Of a stretch of DNA of 64,000 nucleotides, positions 51,147-61,084 are shown in pieces; position 1 is the stretch's first letter, and the number at the start of each line of letters is the position of its first letter. Origin of the DNA: Sphingomonas lycopersici (lineage in GTDB: Bacteria; Pseudomonadota; Alphaproteobacteria; Sphingomonadales; Sphingomonadaceae); the NCBI RefSeq assembly GCF_026130605.1, contig NZ_JANFAU010000005.1:62001-126000 (forward strand). The letters run 5' to 3'. The translations under genes and the position numbers were made by a program. The notes below the pieces were generated by a model. The model had not been told where the DNA came from. It worked only from the letters and a program-made list of their open reading frames with translations, and did not search any database.

Positions 51147-51980
51147 ATGAACCCGCTCGATTATTCCGGGAAGACGGTGCTCGTCACCGGTGGCGGACGC
51201 GGGATCGGCCGCGCCTGTGCCGAGGCATTCGCCGCCGCCGGCGCGACCGTGGCGATCGCCGAGGTGAGCGAGGAATTGCGCGCCGATTTCGCCGCGGCTT
51301 ATCCCGCCGCGCTCGCGCTACGCTGCGACGTGACCAAGAGCGCCGAGGTCGCCGCGCTCGCCGCGACGCTGAAAGAACGCTTCGGCAGGCTCGACGTGCT
51401 GGTCAACAATGTCGGCGATTTCCTCCACGCCAAGCCGTTCGAAACGATGAGCGACGAGGAAATCGACGGCATCGTCGAGATCAATTTCGGCCAGGTGATG
51501 CGCGTCACCCGCGCGATGCTGCCGCTGCTGCGCACCGCCGCGCCGGGATCGAGCATCGTCAGCGTGACCTCGATCGAGGCGTTCCGCGGCATCCCCAATT
51601 GCGCGGTCTATGGCGCGTGCAAGGCGGCGGTGACCGCGTTGAGCAAATGCCTCGCGCTCGAACTGGCGCCGGATGGCATTCGCATCAACGATATCGCTCC
51701 CGAGACCACCGATACGCCGCAGGTCGCGCTGGATTACATGATCCCGCCCGAGAATCGCACGCATATGGACAAATGGATCCCGCTCGGCCGCTTCGGCAAG
51801 CCGGAGGACATCGCGGGCGCGGCGCTGTATCTCGCCAGCCCGCTCGCGAGCTGGGTGACGGGGACGACGATCCACGTCGACGGCGGCGCGCTCGCCGCGG
51901 CGGGCTGGACGCGGACCCCCGAAGGACAATGGACGGTCGTCCCGCTGGTCAGCGGCAACGGCCTGCGGATTCCGGCCTAA
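51147..51980 (+). CDS. Short-chain dehydrogenase/reductase
   Basis: SDR of 277 residues: TVLVTGGGRGIGRACAEAFA, VNNVGDFLHAKPFE, active site VTSIEAFRGIPNCAVYGACKAA (Cys before the Lys is unusual) and SWVTGTTIHVDGGALAA, then a 25-residue C-terminal tail GWTRTPEGQWTVVPLVSGNG. I prefer ATG 51147 with GGAG 8 bases upstream; an ATG at 51132 overlapping the previous stop would add MGAAA. Two SDRs in tandem could catalyse an oxidation-reduction epimerisation of one hydroxyl, but that is only a suggestion from adjacency. Confidence 0.85.
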   Translation: MNPLDYSGKTVLVTGGGRGIGRACAEAFAAAGATVAIAEVSEELRADFAAAYPAALALRCDVTKSAEVAALAATLKERFGRLDVLVNNVGDFLHAKPFETMSDEEIDGIVEINFGQVMRVTRAMLPLLRTAAPGSSIVSVTSIEAFRGIPNCAVYGACKAAVTALSKCLALELAPDGIRINDIAPETTDTPQVALDYMIPPENRTHMDKWIPLGRFGKPEDIAGAALYLASPLASWVTGTTIHVDGGALAAAGWTRTPEGQWTVVPLVSGNGLRIPA

Positions 51981-52037
51981 TGACAATATCCCCCACGGTT
52001 CGGGCTGTTTGGCGCTCGGCGCTCTAGGAGAGAGACT

Positions 52038-52955
52038 ATGAAAATCCTCGTCGTCGGCGGCACCGGTGGTCTTGGCGGCCATGCCGCGATCCATCTCGCG
52101 GAAAAGGGCCATGACGTGTCGATCGCCGCGCGTAACCCCGCGCCGGCGGGCACCGCAATGGCCGATATGCCGTTCCTCAAGGGCGATTATGTCGCGGGCG
52201 ATTTCACCCCCGATCGCCTCAAGGGGTTTGACGCGATCATCTTCGCCGCGGGCAACGATCCGCGCCACATCCCGCCCTCGATCGATGCGCAGGAGCATCT
52301 CAACCGCGCCAATACCGAGGCGGTCCCCGCCTTCATGCGCGCCGCGCGCGAGGCCGGGGTGAAGCGCGTGATCCAGCTCGGCAGCTTCTACCCGCAGGCC
52401 GCGCCCGAGCTCGAAAAGAACAATTTCTACATCCGCTCGCGCCGACTCGCCTGCGAGGGCGCGCGCGCAGAGACCCGCCCGGGTTTCGACGTGATCAGCG
52501 TCAACGCGCCCTTCATGGTCGGCGCGGTACCGGGGCTGTCGAGCATGATCTTCGAGCCCTATGTCGCCTGGGCCGAGGGCAAATTGCCCATCCCGGTGTA
52601 CGCACCCGCCGGGGGCACCAATTTCATGTCGTTCCGCTCGCTGAGCCAGGCGCTCGAAGGCGCCTTGCTGCGCGGCGAGCCGGGCAAGGCCTATCTGGTC
52701 GGCGACGAGAATCTGAGCTTCGCGGATTATTTCGGGCTGTTCTTCGCCGCCGCCGGCAATGCCGCGCGCCCCGAGGCGCGCGATGAATCGCACCCCTTGC
52801 TCCCCGATGTCGCGATTCCGCAGGGGCGCGGCAACTGGATCCGCTACGAGCCGGACCCGGCCGAAACGGCGCTGCTTGGCTATACGCGCAATGATGTCGC
52901 CAATGCGGTCGCCGAGGTGGTCGCGCAATATGGCGGGGCCAATGTCTCGGCTTGA
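52038..52955 (+). CDS. Extended-SDR epimerase-like protein with Tyr-x3-Arg
   Basis: NAD(P)-binding protein of 305 residues: KILVVGGTGGLGGHAAIHLA, AARNPAPAGTAMADMPFLKG, DAIIFAAGNDPRHIPP, and VIQLGSFYPQAAPELEKNNF followed by YIRSRR. In extended SDRs the active site is Tyr-x3-Lys; here the matching Tyr is followed by Arg, so a normal dehydrogenase reaction is doubtful. NmrA-like, isomerase or sensor roles are possible. Good ribosome-binding site (TAGGAGAG). It overlaps the SnoaL gene by 14 bases. Confidence 0.78.
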   Translation: MKILVVGGTGGLGGHAAIHLAEKGHDVSIAARNPAPAGTAMADMPFLKGDYVAGDFTPDRLKGFDAIIFAAGNDPRHIPPSIDAQEHLNRANTEAVPAFMRAAREAGVKRVIQLGSFYPQAAPELEKNNFYIRSRRLACEGARAETRPGFDVISVNAPFMVGAVPGLSSMIFEPYVAWAEGKLPIPVYAPAGGTNFMSFRSLSQALEGALLRGEPGKAYLVGDENLSFADYFGLFFAAAGNAARPEARDESHPLLPDVAIPQGRGNWIRYEPDPAETALLGYTRNDVANAVAEVVAQYGGANVSA

Positions 52956-53361
52956 GGACGAGGCGGCGCTGCGCCGCACTGCGGAACTCTACGCCGCCGG
53001 CGCCGATCGGCGCGACAAGGCGCTGTGGACCGAGGTGATGACCGAGGATTGCGTGGTCGAAGGCCCGGGCTTCCGCATTGAGGGGCGCGATGCGGTGCTC
53101 GGCAGCATCGACCTGCTCGAACGCATGTTCCTCAAGACCCAGCATCGCGTCCACAACCAGCTCGTCACGATCCATGGCGATCGCGCCGAGGGCGAAACCT
53201 ATTCGACCGCCGACCATCTCGTCGCGGCGGACGGGGGCAAGAGCCTGTTGTGCTGGTCGATCCGCTATCAGGATCAGTGGCGACGCGAGGGCGGCGCATG
53301 GCGCTTCAGCCAGCGCACGCTGATCGTCGATTGGGAGGAAACGCGGACAATGGGCCAATGA
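52942..53361 (+). CDS. SnoaL-like (NTF2-fold) protein
   Basis: SnoaL-fold protein of 139 residues. LRRTAELYAAGADRRDKALW keeps the Tyr-x4-Asp pair, FLKTQHRVHNQLVTIHGD the central His, and DQWRREGGAWRFSQRTLIVDW the closing strands. YSTADHLVA provides an Asp near the position of BaiE Asp106. It starts inside the epimerase-like gene and overlaps the next SDR (ATGA), giving another SnoaL-SDR pair. Dehydratase or isomerase activity on a steroid is proposed from fold and context. Confidence 0.75.
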   Translation: MSRLEDEAALRRTAELYAAGADRRDKALWTEVMTEDCVVEGPGFRIEGRDAVLGSIDLLERMFLKTQHRVHNQLVTIHGDRAEGETYSTADHLVAADGGKSLLCWSIRYQDQWRREGGAWRFSQRTLIVDWEETRTMGQ

Positions 53362-54149
53362 CGCGCCCGCTCGACGGGCAGACCGCGATCGTCACCGGGG
53401 GTAGCGGCGGGATCGCCACTGCCTCCGCACTGCTTCTCGCCCGCGACGGCGCGACGTTGCTGCTGATGGGGCGCCGGCTGGACGCGCTGGAGCGCAGCCG
53501 CGCCGAAATCCTCGCCGCGGTGCCCGATGCGCGGATCGAAGTGTTCGCGGGCGACGCGACCATCGAGGGCGACGTGCAGGCGGCGCTCGGCGCCGCGCAT
53601 TCGATCGCGGGGCGGCTCGACGTAATCGTCGCGACGGTCGGCGGCGGCGGGTTCAAGCCGTTCATGTCGCTCGAAGCGCACGAACTGCGCCACGATTTCG
53701 ACTTCAACGTCACCAGCACCTTCCTCGCGATCCGCCACGGCGTCCCGCTGATGCAGCCGGGCGGCGCGATCGTGTGCATTTCCTCGACCGCGGCGAAGCT
53801 GCCGTTCCACTTCCTCGCCAGCTATCATATCGCCAAGGGCGCGCTGGAGGCCCTGGTGCGCGGCGCGGCCGAGGAGCTCGGCGTGCGCGGCATCCGCGTC
53901 AACGCCGTCCGCCCCGGCCTCACCCGCAGCGACGCGACCGGGCCGATGTTCCAGACGCCGGGCGTGCTCGACGCTTTCGCCCCCGAATTCCCGCTCGGCC
54001 GCTTCGGCGAACCGGTCGATATCGCGCAGGCAGTACGCTATCTCGCAGGGCCGGAATCGTCGTGGGTCACGGGGCAGAGCTTCGCGGTCGACGGCGGTAA
54101 CGAGCTGCGTCGCAATCCCAACCTCTCGGCCGTGTTGCAGGCCGGCTGA
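53358..54149 (+). CDS. Short-chain dehydrogenase/reductase
   Basis: SDR of 263 residues: TAIVTGGSGGIATASALLLA (Ala replaces Gly in the third position of the turn), VATVGGGGFKPF instead of NNAG, active site CISSTAAKLPFHFLASYHIAKGA and SWVTGQSFAVDGGNELRRNP. The C-terminal GGNELRRNPNLSAV resembles the SDR at 41368 (GGQTLRRNPSIGEV), so the two form a subgroup within the cluster; both are coupled to or opposite SnoaL proteins. Starts within the SnoaL stop; the acyl-CoA dehydrogenase follows after 11 bases. Confidence 0.85.
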   Translation: MTRPLDGQTAIVTGGSGGIATASALLLARDGATLLLMGRRLDALERSRAEILAAVPDARIEVFAGDATIEGDVQAALGAAHSIAGRLDVIVATVGGGGFKPFMSLEAHELRHDFDFNVTSTFLAIRHGVPLMQPGGAIVCISSTAAKLPFHFLASYHIAKGALEALVRGAAEELGVRGIRVNAVRPGLTRSDATGPMFQTPGVLDAFAPEFPLGRFGEPVDIAQAVRYLAGPESSWVTGQSFAVDGGNELRRNPNLSAVLQAG

Positions 54150-54160
54150 CCGGAAGACAG

Positions 54161-55218
54161 ATGAACTTCGCATTCACCGACGAACAGGCGATGATCGCGG
54201 AGACGGCCAAGGCCTTCTTCGACGAAAACGCCACCAGCGAGCGCACCCGCGCCGCCATGGACAATGACGGCGTCGACCGCGCCTTGTGGCACAGCTTCTG
54301 TCAGGAACTGGGGCTCGCCGGGATCGCCTTGCCCGAGGCGCATGGCGGCTCCGGGCTGGGGCTGGTCGAATTCGCGATCCTCGCCGAAGCGGCAGGCGCG
54401 CAGGTCGCGGCGCTGCCGATGCTCGGCTCGCTGGCGATGACCGCACATGGCCTCGCCCGCGGCGGATCGGAGGCGCAAAAGGCCGTGTGGCTGCCGAAGC
54501 TCGCCAGCGGCGAGGCGATCGGCGCGACGGGGCTCGCCGCGAAGGTCACTGCGTCGGGCGACCGACTGTCGGGAACGGTCGATTTCGTCGCGCATGGCGC
54601 GTCGGCGGATGTATTTCTGATCGCCACCGACAGCGCCGCGTGGCTGGTCGAGCGCGGCGCGGCGGGGCTGATCGTCGCCGCCTGCACGACGCTGGACCAG
54701 ACGCGCCCCTTCGCGCGGCTGACGCTCATCGATACCCCGGCCGAGCCGCTCGGCGATGCCGCTGCGGCGTTGCGCGCGGCGCAGGAAGGCGGCTGGATTT
54801 GCGTCGCCGCCGAGGCTTTGGGCGGCGCGCAGGCGACGCTCGACCGCACCGTCGGCTATGCGCAGGAGCGCGTCCAGTTCGGACGCCAGATCGGCAGCTT
54901 TCAGGCGTATAAGCACCGCCTCGCCGACATGATGGTCGAGATCGAGCAGGCGCGTTCGGCGGTCTATTGGGCGGCATGCGCGGTCGACGAAGGATCGGAC
55001 GAAGCGCCGATCGCGCTCCATTCGGCCAAGAGCTTCGCCGCCGACACCTATTTCCGCTGCGCGGGCGACATGATCCAGCTCCACGGCGGGATCGGCTTCA
55101 CCTGGGAGCATGACGCGCATCTGTTCTTCAAACGCGCCAAGGCGATCCAGTCGATGCTCGGGACGAGCGCCTGGCATCGCGAGCGGATCGCGCAACTGAT
55201 CGGGCTGGGAGACGCCGC

Positions 55219-55222
<4 letters not shown>
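54161..55222 (+). CDS. Acyl-CoA dehydrogenase, probable partner subunit of FadE30
   Basis: Acyl-CoA dehydrogenase fold, 353 residues: MNFAFTDEQAMIAETAKAFF, ELGLAGIALPEAHGGSGLGL, a degenerate middle domain without the usual WITNG-type stretch, then YAQERVQFGRQIGSFQAYKH and LHGGIGFTWEHDAHLFFKRA. Shorter than typical enzymes and paired with the next gene through an ATGA overlap, so probably a heteromeric subunit, as is common for steroid acyl-CoA dehydrogenases. Its N-terminus closely resembles the short subunit at 4866-5837 (both MNFAFTDEQ), so the two are paralogues. Confidence 0.85.
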
Positions 55223-56403
<1,181 letters not shown>

Positions 56404-56406
56404 TCC

Positions 56407-56486
56407 CGTCATCCCAGCGCAAGCTGGGATCGCGTGCCCCATAGCTCGCGCTTGCGGCCTGAGATCCCAGCCTGCGCTGGGACGAC
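56407..56486. repeat. Inverted repeat after fadE30
   Basis: GTCATCCCAGCGCAAGCTGG near 56408-56427 and the complementary CCAGCCTGCGCTGGGACGAC near 56467-56486, with imperfect pairing. A third type of dispersed palindrome, lying directly before the terminator in the convergent gap. Confidence 0.75.
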
Positions 56487-56487
56487 G

Positions 56488-56524
56488 AAAAGCGCCGGTC
56501 AGTGCTTCCCGACCGGCGCCTTTT
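56488..56524. terminator. Bidirectional intrinsic terminator between fadE30 and TonB receptor
   Basis: GAAAA then GCGCCGGTC (56492-56500), loop of 10, GACCGGCGC (56511-56519), C, then TTTT. A-run on one side and T-run on the other serve both convergent genes (fadE30 plus, TonB receptor minus). Confidence 0.85.
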
Positions 56525-56526
56525 CG

Positions 56527-59082
56527 TCAGAAGTTCAGATCGAGCGTCACGCCATAGGTCCGCGGATCGCCGTAGATCACCCCGCCCCAGCCGAGCTGGC
56601 CGTAATCGATGCCGCGCGCGACATAAGCCTTGTTGGTGAGGTTCTTTCCCCACAAAGTCACGCTGACCTTGGCCGCGCCGAGATCGAAATCGTCGATCCG
56701 CAATTGCGCATCCCACAAGCCACGCGCGCTGCCCGAGGTCACCTGCTGGAACGGCGCGGCGAGCGGGTTGGCGAACATCACCTGCGACGAGACGTAATTC
56801 CACCCCGCCCGCGCCGTGAGCCGGGCGCCGCCGCCGATCGGCCGGGTGTAGGTCGCGCCGGCATTGGCGGTCCAATCGGGCGAATTGCCGAGCGTGATCA
56901 CCGGGGCGATATTCTGGATCACGCCGTTGATATCCGCCGCCGGAAATTGCTTCACGTTCTTGTGAACATAGCCGACCGACCCGTCAAGCGAGAGTTCGTC
57001 GGTGAGGACAAGCTGCCCTTCGAGCTCGGCGCCGAGATAATTGGTCTTGCCGGCATTCACCACCTGCGTGCCGAAGGTCGCGCCGCCCGGAATCGGGATC
57101 GTCGCGAGCTGATCGGAATATTGGTTGTAGAACACCGCACCGTTGAGCCGCAGCCGGTGGGCGAATTCGGTCTTGGCGCCGATTTCATACGACCAGATCT
57201 TCTCGTCCCTGAACGGGATCAGCGGGATATTGGCCGCGGCGCTGGTCGACTGGCGCGCGTTGAACCCGCCCGAGCGATAGCCGCGCGCGACGCGGGCATA
57301 GAGGTTCACCTCGTCGCTGGCGCGATAATCGACCGTGAAATTGCCGGTCGGCGCGCTGAACTTGGCGGTCTGGTCGTTGAGCGCGAGATCGACCGGCGCG
57401 GTGAACGGCGTCGGCCCGTTCTGGAACCGCGCCATCCGCTTGGTATCCCAGGTGTAACGCAGCCCGAGCGTGAACCCGAGCGGCGCATCGGCTCCACCCG
57501 GCCGCCACGTCGCCTGGCCGTAGATCGCCTTTGACGAACCGTAAGCGTTATAGCCGAGCACCGAGCTGGGCGTCGGCACCAGCCGGTAACGTGCGGGGTT
57601 GGCCGCCTGCAGCACCGGTGCGAGCGCGCCGAAGTTCGTCGGGGTGAACACCGCCTGATTGGTGTCGAGCACGAAGCCGAAGCTCTGGTCGTTGCGCTCA
57701 TAACCGTTCTCACGGAAATAGAAGGCGCCGACCACCCATTCGAACGCGCTGCCCTTGCCCGAGACAAGCTCGAGCTCCTGGCTGAACTGATGCTGGCGGC
57801 GCACGTTGCTCGCCTGGAACAGGGGCTGCGTCGTCGTCGGTACCGATTGGCCGGCGAGGAACGCCGCGGTGCCCGCCGGCTGGAACAACGACAGCACCCC
57901 AACCGGGAAACCGTTGAGCAGCGACGTCTGCGTGAACAGCGGCCCGCGCAACGTCCCCATCCCGTCGAGATCGCTGCCCTCGATCCTGTTCTTCCAGCCG
58001 CGCCACGCGGTCGAGGAGCGCAGTGTCACCCCGCCGAGATCGGCCTCGACGCGAAACAATTCGCCCCACACGCGGTCGCTCGACAGCCGGGCCTGATCGA
58101 GACAGAGGGTATCGAGCCGCGCGAGCTGCACCGGCTTGCCGCACCCCGGCTGGAGCACATTGGCCTCGGCGAGATAGCCCGCGACATTGGCCGGCTGAAC
58201 CTGCGAGAAAGTGTTGCCGCCGATCGTGACATTGGGCCGGAAGGTCCCGTCCCCCACTTGTGCGAGCTGCTGCGCCGATGCGACGCCGTCGACGCGGGTA
58301 TAATCGAAGATGTTGGTGATCTTCAGCCAATGCGCCAGATCGAGCGTCGCCGCCCAGCGCACGCTGTCGGTCTTGTTGCCGCCCGGATCGAGCAGCCGAT
58401 CGGGCTGGAGCGGATTGTCGACGGTGCCATCGCGCTGCTTGTGGAGATAGCCGATCGACATGCGCAGCACGTCGCCGATCGTCCCGCTGTTGAGGATGAA
58501 GCGCCCGGTCAACTGATTAAAATTGCCGTAGCCGAACCGCAACTTCAGGCTGGCATAGTCGGTCGGCAGCTTGGTGATGAAATTGATCGCGCCGCCGGTC
58601 GTGTTGCGCCCGAACAAGGTGCCCTGCGGCCCGCGCAGCACCTCGACGCGCTCGATATCCGCCACCTCGAACGAGGCGGTGGACGAGCGCGCGAGATACA
58701 CGCCATCGAGATAGAGCCCGATCGGCGAATCATAACCCTGCGTCTCGTCGGCCGGGGTCGGGATGCCGCGGATCGAGACCACCGCGGCGGTCGCATTGGT
58801 CGTGCCCGGCGCGATCGCGACATTGGGGGCCAGCGCGCTGAGATCCTTGATCTCGGAAATGCCGCGCAACTCCACCTGCTTGGCGGAAATCGCCGAGATT
58901 GCGATCGGGGTCTGCTGGAGGTTTTCCTCGCGCTTTTGCGCGGTGACGACGATCTCCGTCAGCCCGCCGGTCGAGGCCTGCTGCGGGGGCTGTCCGTTCT
59001 GCGCCTGCGCCGCGATCGGCAGTACCAGCCCGGCGCCGCTCGCCAGCAAGGCGCGCACGGTCGCCCGATGCCAAGACTTCAT
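56527..59082 (-). CDS. TonB-dependent outer-membrane receptor
   Basis: TonB-dependent receptor of 851 residues. Signal peptide MKSWHRATVRALLASGAGLV continuing to AAQAQ (cleavage near residue 27). TonB box region LTEIVVTAQKREENLQ (about residues 41-56), plug with ERVEVLRGPQGTLFGRNTTG, large extracellular loops, and terminal strand RTYGVTLDLNF. The third receptor in the cluster. The operator at 59168-59197 lies 85 bases upstream, so import is probably co-regulated with catabolism. Substrate unknown. Confidence 0.92.
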   Translation of the reverse strand: MKSWHRATVRALLASGAGLVLPIAAQAQNGQPPQQASTGGLTEIVVTAQKREENLQQTPIAISAISAKQVELRGISEIKDLSALAPNVAIAPGTTNATAAVVSIRGIPTPADETQGYDSPIGLYLDGVYLARSSTASFEVADIERVEVLRGPQGTLFGRNTTGGAINFITKLPTDYASLKLRFGYGNFNQLTGRFILNSGTIGDVLRMSIGYLHKQRDGTVDNPLQPDRLLDPGGNKTDSVRWAATLDLAHWLKITNIFDYTRVDGVASAQQLAQVGDGTFRPNVTIGGNTFSQVQPANVAGYLAEANVLQPGCGKPVQLARLDTLCLDQARLSSDRVWGELFRVEADLGGVTLRSSTAWRGWKNRIEGSDLDGMGTLRGPLFTQTSLLNGFPVGVLSLFQPAGTAAFLAGQSVPTTTQPLFQASNVRRQHQFSQELELVSGKGSAFEWVVGAFYFRENGYERNDQSFGFVLDTNQAVFTPTNFGALAPVLQAANPARYRLVPTPSSVLGYNAYGSSKAIYGQATWRPGGADAPLGFTLGLRYTWDTKRMARFQNGPTPFTAPVDLALNDQTAKFSAPTGNFTVDYRASDEVNLYARVARGYRSGGFNARQSTSAAANIPLIPFRDEKIWSYEIGAKTEFAHRLRLNGAVFYNQYSDQLATIPIPGGATFGTQVVNAGKTNYLGAELEGQLVLTDELSLDGSVGYVHKNVKQFPAADINGVIQNIAPVITLGNSPDWTANAGATYTRPIGGGARLTARAGWNYVSSQVMFANPLAAPFQQVTSGSARGLWDAQLRIDDFDLGAAKVSVTLWGKNLTNKAYVARGIDYGQLGWGGVIYGDPRTYGVTLDLNF

Positions 59083-59167
59083 GAGCCTCTCCTCCCCTGC
59101 CGGCGGTCCGCCCCGCGTTCATGCGGGTGCGATCCCCTGTCCGGCGTCAGCGGGGAGGTTTTCAAAG

Positions 59168-59197
59168 TTCGTAATTTATGTCAATCAAGATTCCGCA
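59168..59197. promoter_or_regulatory. 30-bp split palindrome (putative operator) upstream of the third TonB receptor
   Basis: TTCGTAA-N16-TTCCGCA, 85 bases before the receptor start and 42 bases after the Lrp stop. A separate small inverted repeat GCATCC-N8-GGATGC (59195-59214) abuts its right arm. Confidence 0.6.
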
Positions 59198-59239
59198 TCC
59201 AAGTAAAAGGATGCAAAATATATTGTCGTTCGCGGAGCA

Positions 59240-59734
59240 TCAGCCCCCGTCGGCGTCGACGACTCGCTCGGCCTCCGCGATCCGCACGACGCGCGAATTA
59301 TATTTGACCGTCTTCACCGCGATCGAGGTTTCGACGTGGTGCACCCCGTCGATGACGAGAATCTGGTCGGACGCGAGCGCGTAAAGCCGGTCCAGCTCGC
59401 TGAACAGGCAGACGACGAGGATGTTGAACCGCCCCATCGCGATCATCACCGCATCGACATTGGGAAAAGCCGCGATCTGCTCGGCGATCGGGCGCAGCCT
59501 GGCATATTCGGCCTGCACCCCGATGATCGCGAGCTTGACCGAATCCTCGAGCCGCAGGCTGGTGATCGCGGTGAAGGCGATCAGCCCGTCCTGCTGCAGC
59601 CGCTTGATCCGGCCGCGCACCGTCCCCTCGGTCACCCCGAGATCGGCGGCGATCTTGCGGTTGCTGACCCGTGCGTCATGGGCCAAAATATCGATCAGCT
59701 GACGATCGAGCTGATCCAGCGTCGGCGCGGTCAT
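59240..59734 (-). CDS. Lrp/AsnC family transcriptional regulator
   Basis: Lrp-type regulator of 164 residues: winged helix LDQLDRQLIDILAHDARVSN, recognition helix region KIAADLGVTEGTVRGRIKRL, and the RAM ligand-binding domain (AIIGVQAEYARLRPIAEQIA, VDAVMIAMGRFNILVVCLFS). Its ATG overlaps the stop of a second Lrp regulator (ATGA), so the two are made together and could form a mixed oligomer. They are the only transcription factors in the window and so the natural candidates for controlling the cluster, although Lrp proteins usually bind shorter, more degenerate sites than the 30-bp palindromes. Confidence 0.9.
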   Translation of the reverse strand: MTAPTLDQLDRQLIDILAHDARVSNRKIAADLGVTEGTVRGRIKRLQQDGLIAFTAITSLRLEDSVKLAIIGVQAEYARLRPIAEQIAAFPNVDAVMIAMGRFNILVVCLFSELDRLYALASDQILVIDGVHHVETSIAVKTVKYNSRVVRIAEAERVVDADGG

Positions 59735-60210
59735 TCGCCCTCCCGCGCCTCGATCGGCGCAACATCGAATTTATACTTGAGCACGTCGGTAACGATCGAC
59801 GGCACGATCGTGCGGATGCCGCGTACCGGCGCGAGCTTGTGCTGCAGGAAATCGGGCAGTTCGTCCGAATCGTGCAGCGCGATCAGGATGTCGATATCGT
59901 GCCGCCCGGTGACGAGATGCGCGGCGAACACTTCGGGCAGCTCGGCGAGCTCGGTCGCGACCTCGGTCGCCGGGCGCCCGTCGACCTCGATCGCGACCTG
60001 CATCAGCATGTTATAGCCGTGCGCGGCGAAATCGGAGACCGCGACGACGCGCAGCTTATTGGCATCCTCCATCCGCCGGATGCGCGACGAAACGGTGGCG
60101 GCGGTCAGCCCGAGCGTCTCGGCGATCTGCTGGTTGGTCGCGCGGCCATTGTCGCGCAATTGCTGGACGATGGCGCGATCCACCTCATCGAGAACGAAAT
60201 TGTCATTCAT
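59731..60210 (-). CDS. Lrp/AsnC family transcriptional regulator
   Basis: Lrp-type regulator of 159 residues: LDEVDRAIVQQLRDNGRATN, QQIAETLGLTAATVSSRIRR (helix-turn-helix), then the RAM domain (LMQVAIEVDGRPATEVATEL, HLVTGRHDIDILIALHDSDE). The start at 60210 has GAAGGG at suitable distance; the frame upstream to 60354 runs into the SDR. It overlaps the second Lrp gene by ATGA. The ligand pocket differs from amino-acid-binding Lrp (no obvious conserved glycine pattern for leucine), leaving room for a CoA-ester or steroid effector, which is speculation. Confidence 0.9.
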   Translation of the reverse strand: MNDNFVLDEVDRAIVQQLRDNGRATNQQIAETLGLTAATVSSRIRRMEDANKLRVVAVSDFAAHGYNMLMQVAIEVDGRPATEVATELAELPEVFAAHLVTGRHDIDILIALHDSDELPDFLQHKLAPVRGIRTIVPSIVTDVLKYKFDVAPIEAREGE

Positions 60211-60271
60211 CGTGCTGCCCTTCTTCTCGCTCGCCCGTTGAGCGTGTCGAGGCCGCTCGTCAATGCCGCCG

Positions 60272-61030
60272 TCAATCGCGCATCTGCGCGCCGCCGTTGA
60301 CGTGATAGACCTGCCCGTTGATCCAGATACCGTCATCGGAGGCGAGAAAAGCAACCATTGCGGCGATATCCTCGGGCTGGCCGAGCCGGCGATGCGGCAC
60401 CGCCTTCAGCCCGCGCTCGACATATTCCGCGGTCAGATGCTGCTTCACCGCCTCGGTCAGCACCAGCCCGGGGCAGATCACGTTGGCGCGAACACCGTCC
60501 TTGCCCCAGCGCGACGCGACATGGCGCGCGAGCGCGTGGATCGCATTCTTGGCCATCGGATAGGCGACCTGCCACGGCGCCCCGCCCGAGGCGGCGCCCG
60601 ACGAGGTGTAGATCATCGCCCCGCCGCCGCGCGCGAGCAGCAGGGGGAGCGCCGCCTGAGTCGCGAGGAAATGGCTTTTGGCATTGATCGCGAAGGAGGT
60701 TTCCAGAACGTCGACCGCGCAGTTGAGCGCATCGACGTCGCCGTCGGTCCCGCCGGCGAGATTGGTGTGATAGAAATCCAGCCCGCCGAATTCGCGGCTG
60801 GCGGTGGCGACGATCGCGGCCTGCGATTCCGCCGAGGTGCCGTCGAGCCGCACCCCGATCGCGCGGCCGCCGCTCTCGCGGATCGCGGCGGCGACCTCCT
60901 CGGCCCAATCGGCCATGATATCGCCGATCACCACCGCGGCGCCTTCCTCGGCGAGCCGCCGCGCGGTCGCCGCCCCGATCCCGCGCCCGCCCCCGGCGAC
61001 GATCCCTATCTTGTTCCGCAATCCACGCAT
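60272..61030 (-). CDS. Short-chain dehydrogenase/reductase
   Basis: SDR of 252 residues: IGIVAGGGRGIGAATARRLA, HTNLAGGTDGDVDAL (NNAG replaced by TNLAG), active site YTSSGAASGGAPWQVAYPMAKNA and IWINGQVYHVNGGAQMRD. The altered NNAG and the Pro-Met in YPMAK set it apart from the others. It lies between the small membrane protein and the Lrp pair on the minus strand, with 61 bases before the first Lrp start. Confidence 0.84.
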   Translation of the reverse strand: MRGLRNKIGIVAGGGRGIGAATARRLAEEGAAVVIGDIMADWAEEVAAAIRESGGRAIGVRLDGTSAESQAAIVATASREFGGLDFYHTNLAGGTDGDVDALNCAVDVLETSFAINAKSHFLATQAALPLLLARGGGAMIYTSSGAASGGAPWQVAYPMAKNAIHALARHVASRWGKDGVRANVICPGLVLTEAVKQHLTAEYVERGLKAVPHRRLGQPEDIAAMVAFLASDDGIWINGQVYHVNGGAQMRD

Positions 61031-61084
61031 TCGATCTGTTCCGCTTGCACCTCCCCTCCCTTGTTCAAGGGAAGGGAGAAAGGC

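Noticed and set aside
59195..59214. GCATCC-N8-GGATGC inverted repeat considered as the terminator of the Lrp pair
   Set aside because: No T-run follows on the minus strand and the stem is only six pairs. It may be part of the receptor promoter instead.
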